From Absidia repens (Eukaryota > Mucoromycota > Mucoromycetes > Mucorales > Cunninghamellaceae), in the NCBI GenBank assembly GCA_002105175.1, contig MCGE01000008.1, positions 620,001 to 684,000 on the forward strand: 64,000 nt of DNA, read 5' to 3'. The position numbers were made by a program, and so were the translations under genes. How positions within the stretch are numbered: position 1 is the stretch's first letter; the number at the start of each line of letters is the position of its first letter. Positions 35,618 through 46,751 of this stretch are shown here, one piece after another. The notes beneath the pieces are model-generated. The model made no database searches. It saw only the letters and a list, made by a program, of their open reading frames with translations, and was not told the origin of the DNA.

Positions 35618-36727
35618 TTATCTTATTTAGCCATTTTTAGACAATAGCCTCATTTTACTCCCATTTTAGAGTTTTATTCATGGATTGACGATACACATAC
35701 AATAAAAACCATCATGTCCTTAGTTTTTTTTTTTTTTTTTTTTGTTGTCCCTTTTTTTACTTTTTATTTTCTTTATTGCGATATTCAATGTCCTCTTTAT
35801 CATGACTAATGTTAGTCGGCATTATGATTATAATACATTTCGGGGATGTATTTGATGTGTTGGCAAGTGGGTTTCAAGGGAAGCGGGAAGAGGTGGGAAG
35901 AGACCACAGACTATGTACATCCATGTTTTTTTTTTTTTTTGCTGATTGATCACAGGGAAGCATAAAAATAAAGTACCTATGAATGGTGAAATTCGTCTGT
36001 CTCTCTGGTTCCTGTTGTGCAACCGGGAAAGGGGAATAGCATATGTATACGCTTCTCAGATTTCTATCACTAAGACTATTCAAACTGAAAATTCCGTTAC
36101 TGTTCTGTTGATCTTCGACCGCCGGTTCCTTCTTACACATGGAAAAAAAACCCTGCATGGATTTTTTTTTTCGGATCCTGCTACACATTTATCCAAGCAT
36201 CTACAATAATAGATTCTGTCACCAATGGGCATAAAATAAATAAATAATAAGCATGCAACTAGTGCAGTGGTTTGAAAAACCTGGTAAATAATAGCTTGTT
36301 AGTTAAAAAATTTTAGACTGTTTTTTTCTTTTTTTCATTTGTTGCTCCTTGGCAGTAGTAATAATGATATGATGATTTTGAACCCACCCTCCTATTTAAA
36401 GTTCATGGAGATTGAATTACGTTAATGGATCTTAATGAATCGACAGCAGCAATAGGATAGAGTGATCGTCGCTTTGAAAAATCTCAATGTAGCACAGAAA
36501 TCAATCAGTGGAAGGGTGGAAACATTCTACGCTGAGAAAACAAAAAAAATTATTATTTTGACATGTTTTTTATATTAGGTTTGTCCTTAGTTCTTTATTC
36601 TCTTCTTTCTCTTTTCTTTCTCCAACCCCCCTTTTCTTATACCCACCCACCCACATTCACTTTTCTCCTTTCCTTTTTATTATATATATATATATATATA
36701 TAATACTCTATCCCTTCTATATCATAC
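35618..36727. other. Intergenic spacer with poly-T runs and TA repeat
   Basis: 1.1 kb between HBS1 and the fucosyltransferase-like gene. AATAAAA at about 35700 may end HBS1 transcripts. A (TA)n run at about 36681-36702 lies directly upstream of the next start codon. Minus-strand ORFs here are low-complexity and unsupported. Confidence 0.5.
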
Positions 36728-38524
36728 ATGACCTTCCTTTATTCACCTCGATCATTAAAGCGTAATCGGCTTTTGAAAAAAATATCATTGGTGTGTTTGG
36801 TTTTATCATTGGGGGTGCTTTTCTATCTCGCTAAAAATGGACCTGACAATGAACTCCGATCAACATCATTTTCTTCCTCTTCCTCATCCATTCAACATCA
36901 ACGCTATCATTTACACGAACAAGAAAACAACAAGCCATACCTGAAAAATCAGCAAGGTCAGCAAGATGAACAATTCGACATCGATGTTACTGTGCCTCGC
37001 CATGCCATACTCGACTCCCTTCGAAAAGCGAAAGAAAGCAGACTCTCAAGAATCAACCAACAAAACAATGCTGATGAACAACGTCCTTTAGCAAAGATAG
37101 ATCAGCCAATACAACACCACCAACAGCAATCACCGCCAGCATCTCAAGCTATTGCTGAATCAAAAAATCAAACAACAGTGCTGGAAGACAAAGTGTACAA
37201 GTCAAGTCGGGATGATCTCTACTTACCTCATGGGGATGGCAAGGATCCTGAAGAAAAATATATTGGCTTTTACCCTCACTCTGGCTTCCACAATCAAAGA
37301 ATTGCCCTGGTGAATGCTTTAATGCTCGCAGAACGGCTCAACCGCACTTTGCTGATGCCTCCTGTCATGCTAGGTAGCCCAATTCATTGGAGGAAACATG
37401 ATTCATTGGATTCTTACCACCGGCGCACCTCCAAGGCTTCACTTGATCATTGCCGAAATTACCTCGAATCTCCACCACCACCACCACCATCAACGACGAA
37501 TGATACATCCTCCATTAGCGAACAATGCCGGCAATCCTTCAGATATACCAGTTTACGATGGGACCGACTTTTTGACTTGGACAAGATCAAACAACGGGTA
37601 CGGATTCGATACAGAGATGATTATGAACGCGCCTACTTGGAACGCAACTATGACATTAGTCGATCGGATATTTATTACGTCAAGGACAACTTACTGTATG
37701 ACTACCGCATTGTGGAGACGAATCGACTGAGCAACAAGAATCCAGTCACGGTGGGGAAGTATCAACGTATCATTGCGATGGATGAATTGGAAGCTCGGCA
37801 AGAACGGATGATCAGTTTTGGGTCCTTGTTTGGTAATGGCAGGGTGATTGTCAATGACCAAATGCCAACACTCGACTATTTCAACCGACAATTGACCTTC
37901 CAACGAAAAGCACTCCCGGGCCTCTTTGATGAAATGGATCGTATGTTGGGTATTCTCGGCGGTCCCTTGTCATATATCTCTATTCATGCGCGTGTAGGTG
38001 ATAGTATCTTTGAACGGTATGCACCCGAGGTGATGGAAAAGCTTTGGTCGGATCTCCAAATGTATATGCCTTTGTTGGAAAATGGAAAAAACGAAAACAA
38101 GGTTGGTGGACAACAGGAACAACAACAAAAGTGCTATCAGGTACAACCGCAGAGCACTAGTGGGGATGGATCATCGATGATATTGGGCCCTGCTGTGGAT
38201 TGGGATAGACAATTGGTTCTTGGCAATCGGCCGTTGGTGATGTTTATGGCCACCGATACACCGCAACCCCGTGAACACGAACTTTTCAAGAATATTTATG
38301 ATACCTTCCCTTGCGTGGTTACATTGAATGATCTGTTTGACTTTGCGGAATCTCCCTTAGCGACAATGGTAAACCCTGAAGATGGCGTGAATTATGGGAA
38401 ATTCTTGATTCCTTTCTTGGATGGTCTTATGGCAAGTCGTGCTCAATCCTTCTCTGGTTCCATGTGGAGTACTTTTAGCAAATATATTCAATTTCTACAC
38501 CATGTCTATATGACTTCAGATTAG
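36728..38524 (+). CDS. Type II membrane protein with O-fucosyltransferase-like domain
   Basis: Single-exon gene, 598 aa. A short cytosolic Lys/Arg-rich tail precedes one membrane anchor (residues about 18-36, KKISLVCLVLSLGVLFYLA). A Q- and N-rich stem runs to about residue 175, so this is the layout of a Golgi glycosyltransferase. The lumenal domain carries GFYPHSGFHNQRIALVNALM and LAERLNRTLLMPPVM, then YISIHARVGDSIF and VMFMATDTPQ, with an end at FSGSMWSTFSKYIQ. These motifs match the GDP-fucose protein O-fucosyltransferase superfamily (PF10250-like), where the HxRxGD block is part of the donor site and the N-terminal GxxNQR block is typical. The actual substrate and linkage are unknown. An insert of Q-rich sequence lies between the HARVGD and ATDTP blocks. 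Confidence 0.82.
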   Translation: MTFLYSPRSLKRNRLLKKISLVCLVLSLGVLFYLAKNGPDNELRSTSFSSSSSSIQHQRYHLHEQENNKPYLKNQQGQQDEQFDIDVTVPRHAILDSLRKAKESRLSRINQQNNADEQRPLAKIDQPIQHHQQQSPPASQAIAESKNQTTVLEDKVYKSSRDDLYLPHGDGKDPEEKYIGFYPHSGFHNQRIALVNALMLAERLNRTLLMPPVMLGSPIHWRKHDSLDSYHRRTSKASLDHCRNYLESPPPPPPSTTNDTSSISEQCRQSFRYTSLRWDRLFDLDKIKQRVRIRYRDDYERAYLERNYDISRSDIYYVKDNLLYDYRIVETNRLSNKNPVTVGKYQRIIAMDELEARQERMISFGSLFGNGRVIVNDQMPTLDYFNRQLTFQRKALPGLFDEMDRMLGILGGPLSYISIHARVGDSIFERYAPEVMEKLWSDLQMYMPLLENGKNENKVGGQQEQQQKCYQVQPQSTSGDGSSMILGPAVDWDRQLVLGNRPLVMFMATDTPQPREHELFKNIYDTFPCVVTLNDLFDFAESPLATMVNPEDGVNYGKFLIPFLDGLMASRAQSFSGSMWSTFSKYIQFLHHVYMTSD

Positions 38525-39539
38525 TGTTAGCATTAATAATAATATTAGTGATTTAGTATTTTTTCGTAGTTATTTTATTTTTTTATTTATATGTCTCTTT
38601 TTGTATCATATCATACCATCTTTTGTTTTTCTCCTCCCCCTCTCTTCATATTATACACAACATTGCCCCCCTTTTTTTGTTAATTAATTAGAACCTTCAC
38701 ATCATTTATACAGACTTTTTTTTTGTTTTTTGTTTTTACAAACTTTATAATAAAAAAAAAAAACCAATACAATCAGATATGTTGTCTTCATGTCTTCATA
38801 TGTTTTTCAATTGATTTTGTGGGTGGAGCTCGGATAATCTCACATCACTCCCAAATTCAAAAAATAGGATCTACTTATTTTATCACTCACACGCAAAAAT
38901 TTAGTTGAAATTTCCACGTCCCTGAAGGATGCGGTCCACCTAATCTGACAAGCAACCATCAATTTGATGCTGTTACCTACTATAACCAAAATCTTTTATT
39001 CCTTTTTAGCTTTTTAGCTTTTTTTTATTTTTTATTTTTCAATCATTCACGTTTATTATACATTATTATATTATTACTCTGTCGTAACATTAGTGGGGGG
39101 GGGTTGTTATGACACTGTGCTAAGTAGACAGCAGGATAAAATATTCTACAGTATAGTGGCAACTGCACACACTTTAGGATCTAGAATCATTAACATAATT
39201 GGTTGACTAGTAACAAAGCCCACTATTGATATCAAGTGACTTTGGGCTGTCGATCAATTGTTGGAAAGAAGTCATAGTGGATGAAATAGAAAGTAGGTGT
39301 TTCATAGGGCACTCATAGTCATAATTATGACTTCTTCATTATATAATGGGTCGGAGAAGGAGTAATAAAAATAAAATACTTTATTCAAGGGAAATAGCAT
39401 ATACAAGTAAAGAGCGCGGGGTTTATTGTACTGTATACAGTACAAAAGATCCAATGGAGGAAACATTAGAGAGGCTATTGAGGGGATTGAAGAATGGTCA
39501 ATAAAAAAAGGACAATTGTAAAAAAGAGATAATATACTG

Positions 39540-40220
39540 TGTAAGGCAGACAAGACATGAGAAAGACTGTAAATTAATTTATTTTATTAAAGCATAACAG
39601 CTACAACACTAATCTAAAAGGGCTATGGCATGAAGAGATCTATTGAAAAGACATGAGAGAGACCATTGGGAACATTTTTTATTTAAGAATGTAAAAATAG
39701 ACAATTTTATTGGATGTAGATATAAACTAGGACAAACTAACGTAAGCTAAGCTAATGACGCCTCCAAAAAACCATTCAATGGTGGTCTTGGACCTTGAAT
39801 CCAAAATGAAAGGGTTTCCCCATGCATGTTGTAATCCCTGAGCTGAATCCCCTTCTGAACTAGACCAGACACTAATATAAGATCACAATAACTTTGGGTA
39901 GCCACAATTGTGAAGAAAAAAAGGAAGGAAAAAATGAAAGAGAGCGAAAATAAACGAGGGAGTCAATAAAAATTCACGTAGGCGGGATTTTAAATATTTT
40001 CTGTGGCTCCCACCGTTGAACTGCCGTTCTGGTCATTCCCCTGACTCTTTTCTTTAGTAGCCTTTTCCAATTCGATAAAAAAAAAAAAAAAGAATGGTCC
40101 AAAATACCATTGTATTCTAGGTATGGCATGATTACACGCACCAGAATAATGGTATTACTCACGATAACGATGTAATTTCGTTTTCCCGTAGATATCGTTA
40201 TTGTATAGGTCCCTACTGTA
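39540..40220 (-). repeat. Dispersed repeat family DR1, copy D
   Basis: Minus-strand copy. The core reads on the plus strand as TTGAATCCAAAATGAAAGGG, TTTCCCCATGCATGTTGTAA and TCCCTGAGCTGAATCC (about 39795-39880). The CACGTAGGCGGGATTTTAAAT block lies at about 39975. The outer block at 40120-40210 matches copy C. Its outer end touches the foldback. Confidence 0.75.
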
Positions 40221-40222
40221 CA

Positions 40223-40504
40223 GTACAGTGCCCTAACAAAGAAAATGCACACTTTTTGAGATACCGCTTGGAAGTAACCAGAACCGTAAAAATGAACAGC
40301 CATATTGCTCCTACTTCTACGCTAGCTTTATGGTAGGCGATTGCATGTGCTTTTTGTATAGTTGTTAAAGCCATTGTTTGAGTAAAAAAGAAAATACCGT
40401 ATACGCGTAGAAATAGGAGCAATATGGCTTTTCATTTTTACGGTTCTGGTTACTTCCAAGCGGTATCTCAAAAAGTGTGCATTTTCTTTGTTAGGGCACT
40501 GTAC
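40223..40504. repeat. Foldback: 100-bp inverted repeat arms, 82-nt loop
   Basis: The left arm 40223-40322 and right arm 40405-40504 are reverse complements with two mismatches that I can see (AACAGCC versus AAAAGCC, and CTACTTC versus CTATTTC). Landmarks are GTACAGTGCCCTAACAAAG, GGAAGTAACCAGAACCG and CCATATTGCTCCTA. The loop is 40323-40404. The transcript would form a long near-perfect duplex. Short GTACAGTAC-like palindromes continue on both sides. Confidence 0.93.
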
Positions 40505-41294
40505 AGTACTGTACTGTATTAGCTTTATTCACTTTAGTTCGGTCGAAAGTATTCCCAATACTTAAATCAAAGAACCAGAGCTTAATATCAACACTTCGTA
40601 GTGACATAAGCTTCTCGGCTGCTTAATTTGTTTATCTTATATAATCGCTCCTTGTAATTTGGTATATGTATGTATGTAGAAAAGAACAGATGTGTGTGTG
40701 TGTGAAAAAAATGTCGATGCTGGGCCTCCTTTGCCAGCTACGCCATGTCACATTTCTGTGATCAATCTTCCTTAATCTTTAACCGTCATGATCACCACTC
40801 TGTCTTGACTCCAAAAAAAAGGGGGAGGAGGCAGTTCGGAGGAGGTTCTTGAGAGTTAAAAAATTGGACGTGATGAACCCAGTAATGGGCGTATAACAAT
40901 AGGCATAAAAATAGCTACCGTAATAACACCTTCATGTTATATATTATATCTTTACCTTTTGTGATAAAAAAAGGAAAGTAATCTTGGAGAAGCAAATATA
41001 TTCACCAGTTTTTTTTTTTTTTTTTTTTTTTTTTTGAATGTCCCGAGCCTTGCGAAATATTTTCAGGAACAGCATGTGGGGGTCTTCGGCAAGGAAAAAA
41101 GAAACTTGTCAAGAGGCTTTCCTCTCGACGTTTTTTCATCTTCAGTAATTGAATAGCACTGGGTGCAGAATATTACAAATTATATATTTAACGTGGCAGG
41201 AGAGTGCTAATAGATCATGGATCACATACCATTCATAGAGTCTCTCTGGTCTTCAATACAAGATACTGTGGAGAGCAGGTGTACCTATCTTCCG

Positions 41295-41331
<37 letters not shown>

Positions 41332-41662
41332 GCTTGAAAAATTTAATGGACTAGAACACTAGTTACTCTTTCTTAAAAAAAGCATTGTAAAAAAGAGTGT
41401 ACAGAAGTCCTGTATTTGATTCTAAGCCTGGTCACTTGCATCTTCGCCCAATTTTTTAATCGCCGACGATAAAGAAGGGGGAAAAAGTGTTGAGCCACGC
41501 ATGACATTTTTATTTTTATTTCTTTGGGAATACAACTCCTTTTTTTTCACTCTTCTTTGTTTCAAACAAAAAGCCACACCGTCTTATTTTTAGTTCAGCC
41601 TATTTTTTTTATATTTATTATATCTTTCTTATTTATTCTTTGCTATCAATGCATTCTTAGTT

Positions 41663-44018
41663 ATGGGCAACAATACTAGTACACCGGTGGTCACTTCCTT
41701 AGGTCAGTTGACACCCAGAAAAGAACACTAGTACAAAGCTCATAGACATTTCTTATGTGGAAACAATGAAGCTAACATTTATTTATTTCTATGGAAATAG
41801 TCAGCATGGACGACTTCCAATCGCTTCAAGTCATTGGTGAAGGGGCTTTTGGCAAGGTGAGAATAGAATTGATCTCCTGTTGGTTGAGCCGTATTTCGCC
41901 ATGTGTGTTCTGCGATTACTTACTTTTTTTTTTTACTAATATAATAATTAGGTCTGTATGGTTAAGCAGGTGCGTCGACAAGAAAACTATGCTCTGAAGG
42001 TGATATCCAAAGCTAGCTGCGTCAAAACGAAGAGAACGCGACACGTCGTTCGTGAAAGAATGCTTCTGGAACAGCTGGACCATCCGTTAGTTTGCAACCT
42101 GAGGTATGCTTTCCAAGACGAACACAATCTTTATATGGCAATGGATTTAATGTAAGTTATACTGCACCTGCTTCTTCTCAACTCCCTATTAACGTGCACT
42201 AATTTGTTTATCAAGGCTTGGTGGCGATTTGCGACGTTGTATAGATCAGAACGGACCTCTTCCCGAAAACTTGACTCGGTTTTGGATGACTGAACTAATT
42301 TGTGCTGTCAAATATCTACATTCAAAAGGAATCATGCACAGGTAAGTCTTCTCACTTTTTCCTTTTGCACAGTGAATTTCTGGTGTTGTCGGATACTAAC
42401 GATTGTTTTTATTTTTGTATACAAAAACAAAGGGATATCAAACCTGAAAACTTGCTTCTTCACAGTGATGGTCACCTTCATTTGACTGATTTCAACATTG
42501 CAACTCGGATACGGCGCCCATATGATGGCTTACTTACTTCTTTATCTGGGACTCTGGTTTATTTTGGTAAGAGATTCATTTAGAATAAAAAGGATGAAGG
42601 TGGGCGTCTGTGTACTACCGCCGCCGTTACTAAAAATACCTCTTTTTTTTTTGCAGCTCCCGAATTGGTCAAGGGCTATGGATACACTGAGGATGTGGAC
42701 TGGTGGGGTGTCGGCATTACTTTTTATGAATGCATTTATGGAAAGGTAAAGGAAATGGACCATATAATGGACAGTAGACCCTACGATATAGTTGCGCCCT
42801 CTCAATGTCTTTTCATTTTTTTTTTTTAACAAAAAACCTCTATTTAGCGTCCGTGGCGTGAACGTGAAGGAAAGGACGATATTTTAAATCAGATTGTGCG
42901 TGGCCATATACCTTATCCAATGTTGGCCGATGGTACCGTATCTATGAATTGTCTTTCTGTCTTACAAGGGGTAAGCATAAAAATCTACAGCTTGGATTTT
43001 ATTTTTTATTTCTATAAATATTTACTAATCGCCATTCAAGTTTTTGGAAACCAATCCGACATACAGATTAGGTCATGGCACCAATGGCTGGGAACAGCTT
43101 TTACAACATCCATTTTTTGGCAACGTTTGTTGGCAGGACTTCAACAAAAAACAAGGCATACCACCATCCAACATCAACCTCCAGCATTATATCTCATCAA
43201 CGTTGCTTCTCAGTGATGCTAAGAATCATACAACCATTACTCCACCAGCAATATCTACGGAAGGAAAAAGCGAATTGCTACAATTGTCAACTATCGCGTC
43301 ATCACCCAGCTTATTGCCTTCACCAGCTTCATCAAGACCATCCCATTGTGCATCATCCACCTCATCCTCCATTTGTAAAAACAACAATTTTCGACAGCAA
43401 CAAGACGGCAAGGACGAAAACGAAGGCTGGCTAGCTGCGGCTTATGATTACTTTTTGGCTCCATCACCGGCAAAACCCCAAAACAATCACGATCTCCACG
43501 GTATTATGCACGATGACCGATATACTCAGCAAATACATGAATTGGAAGCTGCATTTACTTTGTTTGACTGGACCATGTACGATGATTATCAAGGGTTAAT
43601 GGACAAAACTACTTTTTCCGTTGGATCGCCACCGTCTTGGGTCAAGCCTGCATTCAACGATGCTGATAATGGCAGGGTATTGCCAATGCCGACCATCTCT
43701 ACCGACTTGCCTATCCTGTCTGCTGGTGCCACTACTACGACTTGTGATGACGATACACTGATGACGCCGCCAACAACACCCATCTCGGCTGGATTTCCAC
43801 CAGTGTTTGGTCTTGTACCTCATGATGACTATCCTACACCCAATGCTTTCACCTCTCACCAGTTCCAACCACAACAGCAACTACAGCAAAAGCCAATGTT
43901 TCGTCAGCCTTCGTTGAAAAAACGGAGACGATCTAGCACGAAATACTTCAATGAACGACGGGATTGGGAACGACGGAAAAGTATGGGAACGGCTGCAAAA
44001 TTGGCCAACATTGGATGA
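41663..44018 (+). CDS. YANK/STK32-like AGC-family protein kinase
   Basis: Ser/Thr kinase, eight exons: 41663-41702, 41801-41856, 41952-42151, 42216-42341, 42433-42566, 42657-42745, 42848-42970 and 43041-44018, 581 aa. The first exon encodes MGNNTSTPVVTSL, a likely N-myristoylation signal. Kinase motifs are GEGAFGKVCMV (P-loop), ALKVISK (Lys), RERMLLEQLDHPLVCNL (helix C), MHRDIKPEN (catalytic loop) and TDFNIATRI, where DFN replaces DFG. APELVKGYGYTEDVDWWGVG and GKRPWREREG follow. The DFN motif, LGGDLR hinge, myristoylation start and HPFFGNVCWQDFNKK end match the STK32/YANK subfamily. The C-terminal 270 residues are Ser/Thr/Pro-rich and end in a basic RRRSSTKYFNERRDWERRKS segment. Targets are unknown. 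Confidence 0.88.
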
Positions 44019-44615
44019 ATGAGGATGTCTGTGATATGTAGCTATTTTTTCTTTTTTCTTTTTTACACCTTGTTTATTCATCACCTTTTTGTATATATTT
44101 ATATCATCTATCTGTTTTTTTTTTTTTGTTTTTTTTTGAATAAAAATGCTTTGCTGTCACCGTCTGGTGCTTTTTGAAACCAAAGACATGAAAATTTTCA
44201 GTTTGTTTTTTATAGAAATGAAGATTGTGAACATACAAATTGGGGGGGGGTGAGGGGCGTGGTTTTATAATGTTGTGTCTTTGGGAGGGAACATTATCAA
44301 TTAATTGCATGTCAAGCAAAATCAAAAAGAGGTATAGGCAAATGGAATACGTACACTGATATTAATTTATACATATGAGTTGATGCAATTTTATTTCAGG
44401 AAGGTGGACGGGGATGAAGGGCAAATAAAGCAAATGTGAACAAATATAAGTCGTGCAGATGTTAGCGCTTTTTAAAAGTAATAAAAAACTTCAAACTATA
44501 CTAAGACAATACCGTCACTAAAGCAATGTTGATCAGTCCCACCAAACAAAAAAAAACAAAACAAAAAAAAACAAAACAAAAAAAAAACACAAGTCCTAGG
44601 GTAGAAGTAGGCATA

Positions 44616-44954
44616 CATAGCTGATAAAAAATGCAATGTTTCCACTTCAGGTAGCAGATAAAAGATGCAATGTTTCTACTTTTGATAGCTGATAAAAAAT
44701 GCAACGTTTCCACTTCAGGTAGCAGATAAAAGATACAATGTTTCTACTTTTGATAGCTGATAAAAAATGCAACGTTTCCACTTCAGGTAGCAGATAAAAG
44801 ATACAATGTTTCTACTTTTGATAGCTGATAAAAAATGCAACGTTTCCACTTCAGGTAGCAGATAAAAGATACAATGTTTCTACTTTTGATAGCTGATAAA
44901 AGATGCAATATTTCCACTTCAGGTAGCAGATAAAAGAAGCAATATTTCCACTTT
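44616..44954. repeat. Tandem array, 68-bp period made of two 34-bp half-units
   Basis: GATAGCTGATAAAAAATGCAA recurs at 44684, 44752 and 44820 (68-bp spacing). Each 68-bp unit consists of two related halves, one with CGTTTCCACTTCAGGTAGCAG and one with ATGTTTCTACTTTTGATAGC. About five full units are present, the outer ones more diverged. Confidence 0.9.
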
Positions 44955-45514
44955 GAGCACCAAGGCAAAATAGGAAATAGATAACTCTCATATAGCGAAT
45001 TTTGCACTTGTTTTTTTCAGCGTATATATGGCTCCTTGCCCCATCCTTGGAGACCTTGCGCCTAGTTGACAGTTCTAGACCGTTTCATATGCAACATGGT
45101 ATTATTTCCGTTCTACCATTCATATAATCAACCAAGACTATATTGTCGACGTAACAGCTCCACTAGACTCGGCATATTGTATATATGGTGCGGCTCACTT
45201 ATAATGTCAAATATTAGGCATGATCCTAGAAAGCTGATAGTTTGTTAAAAAATGGCCACCTCAAAAAAATAATGTATAAACATGATAATTCAGACCTTTA
45301 AGAACAAAACTTGTACATCGGTAATAAAAAAAGAAAAACTTATCAGCCTTCAAAAAAAGAAGACTTTGGCTGGTTGGCCTAGGATTTGAAACGTATCTGA
45401 TGTACTAAAAAGGAAAATTTATTTTGTAAAACACCGCGAAAACTGTAAAATATTATACAGAAAACAAGGTCCTGTTTTTTGCTCGTTCCCGCTCCCATAT
45501 CAAGCGTAGCTAAT

Positions 45515-45542
45515 AGATGTAGATGTAGATGTAGATGTAGAT
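45515..45542. repeat. AGATGT hexanucleotide microsatellite
   Basis: Four to five AGATGT units in a row, in intergenic DNA. Confidence 0.85.
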
Positions 45543-45714
45543 TGTAAGACTTGCAAATGAGGATTAGTTTATGTATTTTTATTTACTATTTGTACAATAA
45601 AAAGTGCCGTCCCTTCTTTTTTGTTGTTGTTGTTGTACGGACACACACCCGTTTGTATTTTTCTGCTTATAATAAGTCCATGTATATACATTTGGTAAGA
45701 CAATCAAACAATGA

Positions 45715-45960
45715 TAGAAAAAGGCAAGACAAAGTTTATTCAGTAGTAATTATAACAATGACAACCAATACTAAACTAAGATGAAGGTTAATCTAATAGT
45801 GGTCCCGAATTCTGGATCCAAAATGAAAGGGGTTCCCCATGCATCTCGTAAGACCTGAACTGAAAACCCTTCTAAACTAGTCCTGACGCTAATCCCAGTT
45901 GAACAACATCCCATTGAGATCAATGAAATGGCGGTGACTTGAGGGAAAAAAAAAAATAAA
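45715..45960 (-). repeat. Dispersed repeat family DR1, copy E
   Basis: The minus-orientation core is at about 45800-45897 (GGATCCAAAATGAAAGGGG, TTCCCCATGCATCTCGTAAG, CTTCTAAACTAGTCCTGACG). An A-rich pyrimidine-tract complement follows at 45945-45985. The CACGTG block at the far end is not evident, so the copy seems truncated. Confidence 0.7.
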
Positions 45961-46094
45961 AGAAAGGAAGGAGGGAAAAAAAAAGGCTTTAAAAAAGGTA
46001 TTTTTCAAACTGCGATTGAAGCCATAAATTTGAAATGAAAATTGAAAATTTGACATTATAAGCGAGCCGCACCATAGTGGATGAATCATAAAGC

Positions 46095-46325
46095 ATATGT
46101 GTAATACGCCAACTAATGGTGGTCCCAAATCCTAAATCCAAAATGAAAGGGTTTCTCCATGCACGTTGTAATCCCTGTGCTGAAAATCCTTCTAAACTAG
46201 TCCTGACACTAATCTAAGTCCAACATAACACCATACAAATTGAATGGTGAAGAAAAAGTGAAGAAAAAAAAAATTGAAGAGAGGAAAAATAAAACTTCAC
46301 GTGGGCGGGATTTGAAATCCGTCAA
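46095..46325 (-). repeat. Dispersed repeat family DR1, copy F
   Basis: The core at 46117-46215 (TAAATCCAAAATGAAAGGG, TTCTCCATGCACGTTGTAAT, CTTCTAAACTAGTCCTGACA) is followed by the A-rich tract and CACGTGGGCGGGATTTGAAA (about 46300-46320). It lies 300 bp from copy E in the same orientation. Confidence 0.8.
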
Positions 46326-46751
46326 AAGAGAGAGACATTTGTATTCCATACGGCAGGTGTCAATATTTGCTGTCACAATGGCCATCCCTATAAAATATTA
46401 TTGTATTCACTAGACTGGATATAGTGCGTGTATATATTTTATTGTTTGCATTACCTATGTATGGTTGAAAATCGACATAAAAGTTTAGATGACAGCCAGA
46501 TTTGGACTCAGTCATAGTATCTTCCTCCTAGCGGACCACAAATCACTACATTCTCAACTGCTTGAATGAGATCAGGGATTCAATCAAAACAATAATAATC
46601 AAGACATAGAGACAGTCATAAAATATAATAGATAATGATAATTTTTATTGATGGTCAAGTCAAAATACGATAGCAATAAGGTGTGTATGTGTAAACAAAA
46701 AAAAAAAAAAAAAAAGCAAGGCAAAGCTATCGTAAATGAAAGTAAACTAAC

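Larger units (their letters stand above)
38525..41662. other. 3.1-kb repeat zone without genes
   Basis: Contains the minus-orientation DR1 copy D (39540-40220) and the foldback (40223-40504). Two long T-runs lie at about 41011-41034 and 41301-41327. The last 200 bp are the promoter of the YANK kinase gene. No gene is supportable. Confidence 0.6.
44019..46751. other. Repeat zone between YANK kinase and glutamine synthetase
   Basis: 2.7 kb without a supportable gene. It holds a 68-bp tandem array (44616-44954), an AGATGT microsatellite (45515-45542) and two DR1 copies in minus orientation (about 45715-45960 and 46095-46325). Confidence 0.6.

Noticed and set aside
46295..46325. B-box-like GGATTTGAAATCC in DR1 as evidence of a tRNA-derived SINE
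   Set aside because: It deviates from GGTTCGANTCC at key positions and no A box lies at the proper distance upstream.
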